A DNA stretch of 64,000 nucleotides from Torymus aiolomorphi (taxonomy: Eukaryota; Arthropoda; Insecta; Hymenoptera; Torymidae), in assembly GCA_036365515.1 (NCBI GenBank), contig CM070873.1, positions 69,500,529 to 69,564,528 on the forward strand. The letters run 5' to 3'. Both the position numbers and the translations under genes were made by a program. Positions 20,430-32,117 of this stretch are shown here, in pieces. Numbering within the stretch: position 1 is the stretch's first letter; each line of letters begins with the position of its first letter. The notes beneath the pieces were generated by a model. It was not told the DNA's origin, made no database searches, and saw only the letters and a list, made by a program, of their open reading frames with translations.

Positions 20430-20817
20430 ATGAATCATGCGGTGCCGCGCGACGTCCCGCCCGCAGGAGAGCCGTTGCGCTACTCTTTCGCGTTCTATTT
20501 CTCGAAGAAAACATCTTGTGCAAATTATGAAAAAAATCATTGCCTATGTAAAAAATGCTCAGGTTTCGATCTAAATGGTCAAAAAAAAATATGAAAAATA
20601 CAGTTTTTGAGATATAAGACGTTTTGTACTTTTTGAAGATGAAAATGGAAAATTTCGAAAAAACTGCCTACATCATTGGAAAGCTGAAGAAAAAATACGT
20701 CGAAAACGCTTATGAAACAATTTTTTTAGTTACATTTGTGTATCATAAACATGAGTTAGAAATAGCACGATTTGGCGCTCACGCGCGGCGCTGGGGCAGT
20801 TGATGTGAAGCGCCTCA

Positions 20818-20985
20818 TGTATGAAACCAAATTTTGGCCCCGTCATAACTTTTGAACGGATGGAGGGAATCAGCTGATCTTTCGCATGCACCTTGGGTAT
20901 GTCTCAACTTAGAACTGATTAAATTTTGGAGTCAAATGGACTTCAAGGTCTTATTTTTTTTAAAATAACAATTTTGCAATAATTT
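20818..20985 (+). repeat. Dispersed repeat R, right half
   Basis: Begins with TGTATG and contains CATAACTTTTGAACGGAT, matching the ATAACTTTTGAACGAATT segment near 23509 in another copy. It completes the R copy broken by insertion of element T. Confidence 0.55.
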
Positions 20986-21039
20986 TTTTTTTCAAAGTTG
21001 GAGAGGGGAAGGTGGATGGTGGTGGGGGTAACAGGAAAT

Positions 21040-21200
21040 AAGTGGGTATGGGTATATAAGGAGGTTTATTACGGGTTTCATTTCAGTCCCTGAGGAGGAA
21101 CCGGAGCGAGTTCGAAACGTTGGGCAATTGGGCAATTTGGTGGTGGGGGGCAGTCAGATAGTCCTTTGCTAATAAAGTTTTTTTTTCCAGGTTTTAATTA
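21040..21200 (+). mobile_element. Penelope-like terminal fragment with hammerhead-like core
   Basis: Plus strand has CCTGAGGA (fits CUGANGA), a weak stem (GGAAC / GTTC) and CGAAACGTTGG at 21090-21122. This CTGANGA...GAAACGTYG signature is characteristic of Penelope-like termini. No Penelope reading frame follows, so it would be a solo terminus. Stem II is weak, so the ribozyme call is tentative. Confidence 0.4.
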
Positions 21201-21369
21201 AGTTTTTATTTCAGATTCTGCAGGGGTGATTATAAACAAGGGCAATCTGACTGCCATAAATACTAATTATTTTAATTTAATTTATAAGACTGTAAGATCG
21301 ATGGAAAAATTCTGATCAGTTTAATAACAAGTGTTTAAAAGCTTTAAAAATAATAAATAGATTAGAAGA

Positions 21370-22290
21370 ATGGATAAGAAGAAAGATTATAATGATAAAA
21401 GAAAACCTGGTGGGCCAAGTCAAAAAAATACTTTGGGAAGAGCTCCAAAAAGAAAAAAGTCTTTTATAAAAAAGGGCACTTCAGCCCCAGCACTTCAGCC
21501 AGGAAAATCAATCAGGATATTGATATCGAAGCTGGGGAAACCAAGAACAGAATTATAGAAAATTAATATTTTATTTGAAAGACTAGGACAGATCATTTCC
21601 TATCAAGATTGCCATGATCAGATCAAACTATCTGAATTCTGCTCTAGAGGACTAGGATTCAAAATTGAAGTGAAGTGCGAACAATGTCACAAGAAGACCA
21701 CAATAAATTCATGCAAACTCATAGGATCACAGTCGAATGCCTATGAGGTTAACAGAAGGTCTGTATTAGCTATGCGTGCTCTGGTCCAAGGGCATGCTGG
21801 ACTATCGACCTTCTGTGGACTGATGGATTTACCATCACCAGTATCTCACAGCAACTATGATAAAATTAATAAAGTTCTTAGTGATGCTTGTGAAGTAGTT
21901 GCAGAGAAATCTATGAGTGCAGCTGTTATTCAGGAAGTCGCTTTAACAGAAAGTGACAAATTAGTATGTGTCTGGTAATGGTTCGTGGAGGAAAAGAGGT
22001 TTCACTTCTCTTCAAGGAATAACCAGTGTTAATAGAAATAAAACTGGAAAAGTGATTGACGTCTCAACCAAGTGCAGCTTCTGCAAAGCTTGTTGAGCAT
22101 GGGAAGGCAAAGAAGATACTTCAGAGTATGAAGAATGGTTTGAGACTCACAAAACAAAGTGCTCATGTAACCACATAGGCTGTACTGGCAAGATGGAAGG
22201 GGTGGGTCTAGAAAGATAGAGAAAGTGATAGACAGACACCTTGCCATTCAGAAAATTAAAAATAGAATATTTGTGCCTCATTAGCAGATG
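21370..22290 (+). pseudogene. Mutator-like transposase-domain protein, broken
   Basis: Plus strand: a basic N terminus (MDKKKDYNDKRKPGG) with a stop at 21556, then CEQCHKKTTINSC, AYEVNRRSVLAMRALVQGHA, LSTFCGLMDLPSPVSH and VVAEKSMSAAVIQEVAL (21670-21960). In shifted frames come GSWRKRGFTSLQGITSV and KCSFCKAC, EYEEWFETHKTKCSCNHIG (21975-22200). This order (Cys pair, YEINRRS-type motif, AMR.LG.GH, FCG.M..P.P, DGSW.KRGHTS, then Cys-rich EYE.W...H...C..NH.G) is that of the Mutator-like transposase domain found in many arthropod repeat proteins. Several stops and frame breaks show it is dead. The end near 22290 is approximate. Confidence 0.75.
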
Positions 22291-23289
22291 CACGACTATC
22301 CCAATGCGTTTCGATCAGAAAGTAGAATTACTAGAATATATAAATATAGAAAAACCTTTATAGAATTGATTTAATATTACAATACGATAACCGAAATATA
22401 GAAGTTAGAAATAATAAAAGTAGAAAGTATATCTCAGAATCTAGAAACCAATAAAAATCAACAAACGAAACCAAGAAAACATATAGTACGAAAGGCACAT
22501 TTATAGAAAATACATAAGGCAAATGCCAAGCGTATAGAAAATCTTACCAAAAAATATAGAAAAAAAAAACTATATTTTCTTCTATATTTGTGGCAACAGG
22601 TGGAAAAATGTTAATAACAATACAAAATCACACTTTTTGTTTATTATGATAAAAAATATTGAACTTATTAAAAATCTGCTCCGCTCATTTTGTAGAAATG
22701 TGTATCAGAAAGTTGTTTACCAAATTTCAGCTCATTTCGTCAAGCGGTTCAAAAATTAGTCAACGAGAACACATAAAATCTAAAATAAATAATGTTATTG
22801 TTTATGTGATTATTATTATATTGTCAAAAAAAAGTTTAAGAGGGCTTAAAATGTTCATTTTTATATATTATTTAAAGAGTTTGCATTGCTTTTCTATTTT
22901 TTTCGTCACGATCGGATAATATTAAGTGGATTAAGGTTATGACCCGTAATATCCCATTCTAATGCGCTAATTTAGACATAATGACGATTTTAAAACGCGA
23001 TATACCAATTCTACAATTCTACTTCGATTTCCAATTTTTAAAGCTTATAATATTGTTATTACATTTATATATAGATCGCGAAAACTCAAAATTGATTATT
23101 TACTTTAAATAATTATTTATCGCAGTTTTAGCGTTAAAAACTAACTTTTGTATGGGATGTTATGGGTCATACAATCTTAAAAGGTATAAAGAAAAATATA
23201 AAAATGTCGAAAATAATATTTTTCATCGCTGAGTTTGGAAATCTGCTAAAAATTAGAGCATATTCTTAAACTGCTAGTCATTTTATTTT
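22291..23289. other. Noncoding AT-rich DNA
   Basis: 22290-22570 has a loose recurrence of TATAGAAA-type words and no gene. 22690-22790 has a segment resembling dispersed repeats (CAAATTTCAGCTCATTTCGT). Nothing else supported. Confidence 0.35.
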
Positions 23290-23427
23290 CTTACATATTG
23301 CTTCCTCAAAGAGGAAGCTTTGTAATGGTGAAAAAAATTTTTGGAACAAAAAATGTTTAAAAACATTTTTTAAGACTTTTGGCACCAATATCCGATGTTT
23401 TTGAGAACAAAAATTTTCGTGTCTGTA

Positions 23428-23492
<65 letters not shown>

Positions 23493-23570
23493 CGGCTATA
23501 ACTTTTGAACGAATTGACCGATTTTCATCTATGAGGGCTTACTCTCTTCGTTTGGACATAGAATAGAGAT
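23290..23570 (+). repeat. Dispersed repeat R, uninterrupted copy with (GT)n
   Basis: CCTCAAAGAGGAAGCTTTGT, then CGATGTTTTTGAG, a (GT)n tract at 23425-23491, then ATAACTTTTGAACGAATTGA. Same order as the copy split by element T at 13586 and 20818. Confidence 0.65.
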
Positions 23571-23769
23571 AGCTTAACCTATTTTTTCATTTTATCGTTT
23601 TTCTTTTGTTTTATAACCAAAAACTGATTTTGAATTTTCAGTTTTTTTGATTTTTTCATATCATACAGCCATTATTACATAATATAGTAAACTGTTTTTG
23701 AAAGGTCTTCAAATTACCTACAATTTCTTTTTTTAAAAGTTGAATTATCTTTACTCTGTCATTTGTTAT

Positions 23770-24935
23770 TAAGGAAAACATTTTTATATTTCATAAATTA
23801 ATTTCTCAAAAAATATTTTATTTATCGACTTGAAATTTTAACCACTTATAACAATCAGTGAAGACTATATTTGGTTAAAATTTCAAGTGATTATCTTCAT
23901 TTCTTTTCTAGAAAAAAAATATTTTTGAAAAAAATCACATTTTTTTTCGGACGCGATAACAGGAGTAAAAATCAACCAATCGTCTTGAAATTTGGCACAG
24001 AGATAGCTTTTTTATATCTTCGAACCGAGTTCGTTGCCCAAAAAAATCGGTCAATTACGATTAAAGATATTTGAGGTTAAAAATTTTTCTTTTTAATTTT
24101 CGAATTGCGTTTTTTCAGAGGATTGTTGATTTATCGACCTAAAATTTTAACCACTTATAACACTCATTGAAGACTATATTTGGTAAAAATTCCAAGTGAT
24201 TATTTTCATTTGTTTCAGAGAAATAAAATATTTTTGAAAACAAGGGAATTTTCTTTCGGATACGTTAACGGGAGTAAAAGTCAACCAATCGTCTTGAAAT
24301 TTGGCACAGAGACTGATTTTTTTTTTTATATCTTCGAACCGAGTTTGTTGCCAAAAAAAATCGATCAATTATGATTAAAGATATTTGAGGCTAAAAATTT
24401 TTTTAATTTCCGAATTGAGTTTTTTCAGAGAATTGTTGATTTATCGACCTAAAATTTTAATCACTTATAACCCCCTCATTGAAGACTATATTTGGTTAAA
24501 ATTTAGAATGATTATCTTCATTTTATTCATAGAAAAAATATTTTTGAATAGAAGTGAATTTTTTTTTCTTTCGGACACGATAAAAGGAGTAAAAGTCAAA
24601 CAATCGTCTTGAAATTTGGCACATAGACAGCTTTCTTATATCTTCGAACCGAGTTCATTGCTCAAAAAAAATTAGTAAATTAATAAAAAGATATTTGAGG
24701 TTAAAATTTTTTTTTTAATTTTCTAATTGTGTTTTCTCAGAAAATTGTTGATTTATTGACCTAAAATTTTAACCATTTATAATACTCATTGAGGATTATA
24801 TTTGGTTAAAATTTAAAGTGATTATCTTCATTTGCTTTCGAGAAAGAAAAATTTTTGGAAAAAAGTGCTTTTTTCTTTTGGACACGATAACAGGAGTAAA
24901 AGTCAACCAATCGTATTGAAATTTGGCAAATATAA
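23770..24935 (+). repeat. Tandem array of a 305-bp unit, about 4 copies
   Basis: Blocks containing TTGATTTATCGACCTAAAAT, GAAGACTATATTTGGT and CAACCAATCGTCTTGAAATT recur at about 23.82, 24.13, 24.43 and 24.74 kb, giving a period of about 305-310 bp. Similarity between copies is moderate. Short reading frames over the array (for example MVKISSDYLHFF and MVKIPSDYFHLF) recur only because the unit recurs. Confidence 0.75.
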
Positions 24936-26450
24936 ATGTATTAATATTAGAATAAAATTAGATCAAAATAACTTGAGCTTAATTTATTGTAACTGTAATA
25001 ACATTATTTTTGCACGTAAAATTTGCGTAAAATAGTATTAATCATAAATGCTGTACACTATATTCAGATAAACTAAGTGCTGGGCAATTGTAAAAAAGTC
25101 AATTTGGAAATCATCAATTATTAATAACAAATAGTTTCTTCTTCAATAAGATAAAATTAAAAAATTATATTAATATAATCTTACAAAAATATTCTATTAA
25201 TATGAAAATGTATTTTTTAAAAGTCATAAATTTGAGATAATTTAATTTAGAAAATTTTTTATTTTTTTTTTGTGAAAAATTTATTATTATAATTTCAATT
25301 TAATGAAAGGAATCGATAAATTGTTTTGAGGAAGCTAAGTGCCAGAGAATTGGCAGCGGTTTTTTATAAATAATACTTAAAACATTTTCTTATAATTTTT
25401 TATATATTTTTTTATAATTTCAGTAGATTTCGTCGGGTGAGAAGAAGGTTCTATCTCACCTTCTTATCTTTTTCCTACCCAATGATTTCACTCTTATCAT
25501 AAAGATTTTTTTGATAATGAATCCTATTTCAATGAATTCATTTATTTAACATATACTCACGCGCAAACAACCATGTATGAAAAGACTTTGTCAATTTTAC
25601 TTTTTGCATACACCTTTGTAATATGTATAATTTCGTTTAATTATATTTTATAAAAAAATAATATTTATATTTAAAATTTTATTTTTTTTTATTTTAAGAA
25701 AATTTGTACTGTAAAAAACGAATTATTTCCAATCATCATTATTCTAGTTTATGACAGCAATTCATTTCGCCTTTTTGATTAATAAATAGCATTTGATGAT
25801 ACATCAAATTTTTTAATTTGCAATGTAATAATTACAACTTTTACTCCGTAAATATTTTTAAATATAATTTTATATATACTTTTGAATAATGTATTTATGC
25901 AAAATCAAATATGCAGAAAGAATGAATATACATTTAAAAAAATTATTTGATGTAATTCAACTATTCTCTTTGAGAAAGCATTCTGCTAAAGCAATGGTTT
26001 TTTATTATATGATAATGTATCTTTTTACAAACAATGTTTACTGTAATACCGTATAATGTAGTTAAATACTTCAATAATTTATTTTAATTAAGAGTGCACT
26101 ATCTCTTAATGCTACAAGGTTGTTCTTGCACAAACAAGATAAAGTATCTTTAACGACTAATAATATAATTGCAACATAAATTAAGAGCTTAATGAACTTG
26201 ATATTCTCCCTATTTTGTTGGGTATTTATTACATTTATTAATTTATTGCTAGCTTAATCTTTTTTCTATTAGAGTAAAGTAATATAAAGTAATTATTTAA
26301 TCATCTTTCTTAGGTATACCATTTTTTTAAACACAAACTTTAAAAATATATGCATATTACAACAGTATTATTATTTTAATTACCTTAGCCTAATTAGCAT
26401 TTAACAAACTAAAATCAAGAACTTTTAAGATTCTGCGATTTTACATTAAG
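24936..26450. other. AT-rich intergenic DNA with one short hairpin
   Basis: A small hairpin at 25433-25485 begins CGTCGGGTGAGAAGAAGG, similar to the termini of foldback element B, and ends CCTACCCA. Otherwise nothing seen. Confidence 0.4.
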
Positions 26451-28860
26451 TATTTCAGAAATAACTTCACGAATATTCGACGCCAAAGGAAACTTGGACT
26501 AACGAGAAGACTGCGCAAGAAAAGCGAAGTTGAGAAATATCGATCAGCAATAATTAGCTGCTCGATTAACTTGCGTCTGCAAGGCTGGGAGGAGGGGAGT
26601 GGATGGCGAGAGGAAGCAGATGAACCTCGTAATAAAGCAAAGCTTTATGAAACGTACGCCCGCGCTTGCGCGCCCGAACGAACGAGCGAGCACCCAATCA
26701 AGTATGGTAATGAATTCCGCGAATTCTCCTGTTAATACGCTCAGAAATTAATCAGAAAAATTATTATTAAGCTATTCGGCTTTAATTACGCGACTTTTGC
26801 AATTTTAAATGACAGTAAAATTTCTTTAATAAAGCAGATCTATGTTATTTCTACGTGTGTTGTTTTAATTGCTATAAATTAAGAGCTATAGCTAATTTTG
26901 ATTATTTCCAAATCTAGCCTTATTATTAAAGTAACATAAAGGAAAGTTCTACAGCCTAGTGGATATAAGTATTGACTACCAAGTGTTTCTCGTTTCTAAT
27001 ATAATGACTTTTGGCATTGGACCACTAGCTAGGTTTAAAATACCAGATTACAGAACAGGTTTTATTTAGTTTCATAACATTTAGAATATGAATGGTAATC
27101 ACAGCTAAAATTTATTTTGAAGAGTTTCGTTTTTCGTTTTATATCTGAGGTATAGCATTTTATCACAGTAATTTGAATGTTTTTAGTGCCCTAAAAAAAA
27201 TTTATCCGTGATTGAGCTTATTAAATCTCTTTGCAGGTTATTAATTATCAACCCCTCGATTGTTGCCCAATAATATGAGAATCAATTCATAAGCGGGCTC
27301 AGAAGCCGTTTATAGCGATATCAGGTAAAAATTAGCACATTGTAAGTGGATGTAAGTGAATTAATATTCCGTTACAGAAGATTTGAGTGATTTTAAATTT
27401 CTCGAGACTTCGGTTTCACGAGGCGGGAGGGTGTTCCTTTTCTTTTTATTTGATTAACGTGAGTATAAAAATATATATAGATCAATTTCATTTTGGATAT
27501 AGGAATTTTGCGCAATTTTAATTTTTCTTACTAATAATATTAGGATTAAGAAATAAAATATTATAAAATCAAGATAGAATTAATTTAAAGTTAAGACGTA
27601 AAATCTACATCCACTGTACATAAAACTTATCTACTTTTTTTTAATCTTAAGATACCCTCTTTTCACGAATCCCTACAACATGTTCATCCCACCGAAATCC
27701 AGAACTTTTCAACAGCCAGCCAAGTTTTCACAGCTCCACGAAACAATAAGTTCAAGACGATTCTCACAGCGAGCCTCTCGCGGGGCAAGTTTCGAGTTCA
27801 GTCGACGCAAACGACTCGGGCCGATGGAGGGCGCAACAATAGCGGCACGCGAAGAAGCTAACAGCTCATAATGATTTCTCAAACGTCGGTCCAATACAGC
27901 GAAAAGTCTATTATGCCTTTTCGGCGCTCGAGGAGCGATAGGTCAAAAACGTGCCGATCGCATTCGCCTCTACTCGCTCGTGAAATCTATACTAATTCGT
28001 CCCACGGGACGCCGAGCCGCGCAACCCTTTTTACAACCCGTTCCTTGTTTCGGCACAAATCGGCTGGCAGGATTAAAGCGTAAAATTTGTACGCCCCCCC
28101 CCGCGTGCCTCGAATATAAGTAGGTCGAGCGTATATATATATTCTCTCTCTCTCTACTCGTGGTTGGCGCCCGGGGAGTTACAATGTGGCCTCTTCCTTG
28201 GCTTTTGACATGTAATGCAGAATGAGTCGCTCTTCGCGCCGGGACTGTCGTGTTTAACGAGATTTTTCTTGCAGAGGAGCGTGGGGACGAGGGAAAAGGA
28301 CATTTCGCCAAGCACGCGCCGACTGTCCCCCCATGAGTTATTTTTCCGTTGTTTTGGGATTATGCGGTGTCGAGCGCGCTGAACGTCCGCTTGGAATAGC
28401 AAACACTGTGAAGTGGCTAAACGGATTCGTGGGAGGAGAATTATTGATTTCAGAGAGACTGTGACACGTGATTTATTATTACAAAGGGTTTTGGATAATG
28501 AAGAGATCATCAATAGTAAAATGGTTTTTGTTTATACTGGCACAAGAAAATGTAATTAATTATAATATATTGCTTTTCAAATATAAAACAGTAAGTTTTA
28601 TGTGAAATTTATTATTTTATTTTATTTATTTTATTTTATTAAGAATAAACGGGAGTTACCCCTTAGTTTATACAATATACGCAGTATAAATATTATACTA
28701 AATTATGAATACATCTTTTTTGCAGATTCAAATAATGTTAAAGTACGAAGACACCCAAAAAGAATAAAGTGGTCTGTCTAAAAGTCCAGATTAGCACGTA
28801 AGAATTTTCAGATATCTTAAAAAACAAAGTTTAGCATTTTTATCAATTTTGCCAACTCTT
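26451..28860. other. Intergenic DNA with CpG-rich islands
   Basis: GC- and CpG-rich stretches (26480-26700, 27700-28420) alternate with AT-rich DNA. Overlapping open frames on both strands in 27680-28510 have no recognisable domain. It could be regulatory or an exon of a gene outside the window, but I cannot support either. Confidence 0.3.
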
Positions 28861-28879
28861 GATATCAACGCTCCCTACG

Positions 28880-29265
28880 AAAACTAGCACCTTTTTTGGC
28901 CTCCTCACGAAGACTAGCACATTTCAGAAAACTGCAACGAAAACTAGCATAACTCACGACTTTGCCGCGAATACTAGTACAATTCGCGAGGTTGCCGCGA
29001 AAACTAGCATCATTCACGAGTTTGCACCGAATAATAGTACAATTCGTAAGCTTACGAGGAAAAGTAGCACGATTCGCGAGTTTGCGACGAAAAGTAAGAC
29101 GATTCGCAAGCTTGCCGCGAAAACTAGCACTTCGCGTCACCGTGTTAATTTACATAAGAGGTAGTGGAATGTGCTAGTCTTCGCCGTAATCAAGCGGATC
29201 GGGCTAGTTAGTCTTCAACGAAAATCAATGGGGCGTGCTAGTCTTCGCGGCCAACGCTGAAATGG
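28880..29265. repeat. 30-bp minisatellite in the left terminal repeat
   Basis: About 11 units of the form ACTAGCACGATTCGCGAGTT plus TGCCGCGAAA, with phase kept by ACTAG and CGAAAA. The right terminal repeat has just one such unit (32075-32100). Since 30 is divisible by 3, reading frames on both strands show 10-residue repeats such as KTSTIREFAA; I do not regard them as genes. Confidence 0.85.
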
Positions 29266-29509
29266 ACTAAGGTGAAACACCCTATAACGGGACAGCATTT
29301 TTTGTTATCGTGGATTTCGCCATTTTAAATGAAACATAATTATTTTTTAAAAGCTTTAACACAATATTCAAATTATTTAAAGTAATTTTCATTAAAAAAA
29401 AAACATTTTTCAACTGATATTTTAATTGTATTAACAAAAATAAGTCTAACCTATAGTTGGACATATTGAATTCAAATTACACTAATACCTGGACAGAGGT
29501 GCAACCTAC

Positions 29510-29663
29510 GGCATGGTGTGGTTTGTGCACATAAGAATTATGCACATATTTATTGTGCACACTTTAGCATTGGTGTATATCTATATCTATGTGTATACTC
29601 CAATGCTAAAGTGTGCACAATAAATATGTGCATAATTCTTATGTGCACAAACCACACCATGCC
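29510..29663. mobile_element. 154-bp perfect palindromic MITE with 8-bp target duplication
   Basis: GGCATGGTGTGGTTTGTGCA begins an arm of about 65 bp that is repeated in perfect inversion after a 23-bp loop of TATATCTA type. CAACCTAC flanks it at 29502-29509 and 29664-29671. An 8-bp duplication fits hAT-type mobilisation. Arm identity suggests recent insertion or gene conversion. Confidence 0.85.
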
Positions 29664-29769
29664 CAACCTACACCGGGACAAATTAAATTTAAATGCAATT
29701 ATATTGGCAAATTGAACTTTATTGAATCATTAACTTCAGTTATACATCGAAATATAATATTTAACAGTA

Positions 29770-30270
29770 AATAAACAAAAATTGAAATCCTTTTTTGTTT
29801 AATTGGCATTTTTTGTTGCAAAACAAGCATTTCAAGACATGATAGTTTTTTCTCCAGGTCGTCTAATTGTGTGCATAATTTTGTTTTCTCTTCCTTGATT
29901 TCATCTCAATTTTCTTTAATTGTTTCAGACCTTATTTTTTTTACATTATCGTTAATTTTTAACTTAATGTGTTTAATTTGTTGGCTAATTATCTTTTTTC
30001 TTTTCTGTAACTGTTTATTGATTTCTTGTTCTTTTTCTTTTTTTTCTTTGTTCCTCTCTCTCTTCCTGCTTTTTTGACAAATTTTCTTCTTTTATAACTC
30101 TGGTTTCTTACTCTTTTATTCAAAACATTCAATTAAATCTTCTACAACGGAGGCTCCAAGTATATCATTTTTATTATTTTTCGTTCTAGGTATTTTTAAA
30201 CTAGGAACAGGGAAACTATCTTTCATATGACTAAATATGTTTAAAGTGTTGGCATCTAAAACAAAAATAT
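29770..30270 (-). pseudogene. Transposase C-terminal fragment (tentative)
   Basis: Minus strand from about 30260 reads LDANTLNIFSHMKDSFPVPS then KIPRTKNNKNDILGASVVED, followed by a stop and a Lys/Glu-rich coiled-coil-like stretch (KERNKEKKEKEQEINKQLQK) with more stops. A Pro/Arg linker followed by a Lys/Glu-rich tail is seen at the C terminus of pogo/Tigger-type DDE_1 transposases. The catalytic domain is not present, so this rests on composition and context. Confidence 0.4.
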
Positions 30271-30379
30271 GGATATAAATTTATACTTTTCTAAGTAATG
30301 AAATAACTATAAGTATATATAGAAATATTCTTACTGTCAGATAGTGGTAACTGTTCTGTTTTACTTGTTATTACGTTCA

Positions 30380-31215
30380 CTTTATAATACATGAAATATC
30401 AAACAAAATGATAGGTTGACATAGATAAAATTTTAAGATTAGTTCTAGTTAGCTTACAAATACTGTAAAAAAGTTTAAAAAAGTAGAATTCCTTCCAATT
30501 AGTACCTTTTTCATGACAAAAACTGATTTTTTTGCAATAACTTTTTCCATTTTTTTTTAATTTTTAGGGTTTTTAGCATGGAAAAGGTACTTTTACATAA
30601 ACACCTTAAAATTGCAACTCTTGGGCCCATAACTACACAAATTAGAAACAATTTGCACTTTGTCCCATGAAAATCCATCATGCGGTCCCAGAGAAAGGTT
30701 ACGACCAGCTCTTTTTCTTGAAAATGCTATAACTGAGGATAAAATGAGTTTAAGGATCTCTGCCTTGGCTCAAAATAAGTTAATTTACAATATATTTTCA
30801 TTATTTCATTATAATAATATTTTTTATCATTTTTTTAGGTAATTTTGGCCAGAAAGGCCTACAGGTGTAAGACCGACTTAAATTATAAAATTGTCCTCTT
30901 TTTTAAATAAATATTTAAATATTTATTTCAAATTAATATTTATTTATTAATATTTATTTTTTATTTATTTATTTAAAAAGAGGACAATTTTCTAATTCAA
31001 GCTACATTACAAAAGCACAACAACATTTTCATTAGTTTATATTAAAGAAAAAGTATGTTCACCGTAGACTTTTATTTTTCATCGCTTGGAAGAATTTGAA
31101 GGAATTCGAGTTTTTTACCCTTTTGTACAGTATTTGTAAGCTAACTAGGACTAATCTTAAAATTTTATCTATGTCAATCTATTATTTTTTTTTTATATTT
31201 CATGTATTATATTGA
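30380..31215. mobile_element. Inverted-repeat element nested in the 28.9-32.1 kb transposon
   Basis: Left arm 30380-30510 and right arm 31075-31215 are inverted copies of about 130 bp (TTGACATAGATAAAATTTTA and AGCTTACAAATACTGTA on the left, their complements on the right). A second inner hairpin at 30868-31012 has GAAAATTGTCCTCTTTTT-type arms with an AT-only loop. No gene inside. Confidence 0.7.
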
Positions 31216-32117
31216 TGAAGAATTTTAAGTAGGCTATATATTAAATGTTAAAAATTGAGTTTTGGAGTGAATAGCATCCTTAACATCACAAATTAGATTT
31301 TATATAAATAAGTTTATAATCTGAAAAAATACTTTTGTTAAGAGTTATTTTGACATAGATAATTTCCTTTCACTTACTGTTTTAATACAACTTACCTTCT
31401 AACTACTTTTGAGGTTATGTTTTTGAAGCTGCTAATTTTCACAGTTGTTACAGCACTAGCCAAGACTATTCAGATACATACTAATTAATAATTTATTTAA
31501 GTTACTATTTACGTACAATTACTTCAATAATTGTACTATTTCTGTAGATAAGCCATGCGTAGATTGCACTGTCCGACTTAAGGAATGCGCGTATCGAATA
31601 CTTACCTATAGTTGGACAGCTACTGCTGTCGTGTCCCGGTATGGAGCACTCCTATTTCAAAATAGCTCTATAGTTGGACATGGAATATTTTAATACATAA
31701 TTATAATTTAAGTTCTGTTTACGTCCTAATTTATTTCAAAATATGAATATTTTGATTTGTGATCATTTTTTTTTTTACTTTGGGGTTAAATTATGTCTTT
31801 TTTCTTATAAAAGGTCAAGCTATAAAAAATACATGATTTGTATGAAAGTAGACTACTTTAAATGCGATTTGGAGGTAAACTTTTAATTTATTTTATAGTT
31901 TAAATTAATATTTAAATCAAACAATATTCACGCCTACTTGTAGCTAAAACCTTGGAATATTTAAAATAATTATCTTACTGCTTAAACATTTATTTTACTA
32001 CCCGTGTAAAAATTATATGAGCTCTTTTACATCACTTTTAGCTTGTCCCGACTTAGGGCATTTCACCTTAGTCTTCGTGGCAATCTGAATCGTACTAGTT
32101 TTCGTAGGGAGCGCCGA

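Larger units (their letters stand above)
13773..20817 (-). mobile_element. 7-kb DNA transposon T with about 380-bp terminal inverted repeats
   Basis: The left terminus begins TGAGGCGTTTCACGTCAACTG and the right terminus, read inward, TGAGGCGCTTCACATCAACTG. Inverted similarity continues for about 380 bp (13773-14155 and 20430-20817), including CTGCCCCAGCGCCG, CCTACACCATTGGAAAGCTG-type and CGTCTTATATCTCAAAAA segments. TGTATG flanks both sides (13767-13772, 20818-20823), though the left copy sits in a TATG microsatellite, so the 6-bp duplication is only likely. Inside on minus is a broken transposase gene (16515-20221). Element A2 (with B inside) and a Penelope-like insertion account for about 4 kb; the original element was about 3.0 kb. 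Confidence 0.78.
28865..32117 (-). mobile_element. 3.25-kb DNA transposon (possibly pogo/Tigger-like) with TA target site
   Basis: The left terminus reads TCAACGCTCCCTACGAAAAC and the right terminus, read inward, TCGGCGCTCCCTACGAAAAC. Deeper inside, both have GACTAAGGTGAAA, CCCT and GGGACA in mirrored order (29262-29292 and 32043-32074). TA flanks at 28863-28864 and 32118-32119. The left terminal repeat is enlarged by a 30-bp minisatellite. The motif CTATAGTTGGACA recurs at about 29450, 31611 and 31668. Inside are two smaller palindromic insertions and a broken reading frame. Confidence 0.65.

Noticed and set aside
28859..29177. 10-residue repeat proteins on both strands
   Set aside because: They follow from the 30-bp minisatellite inside a transposon terminal repeat.
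28880..29265. CRISPR-like array of 30-bp repeats
   Set aside because: Units are contiguous and degenerate, with no spacer/repeat distinction.
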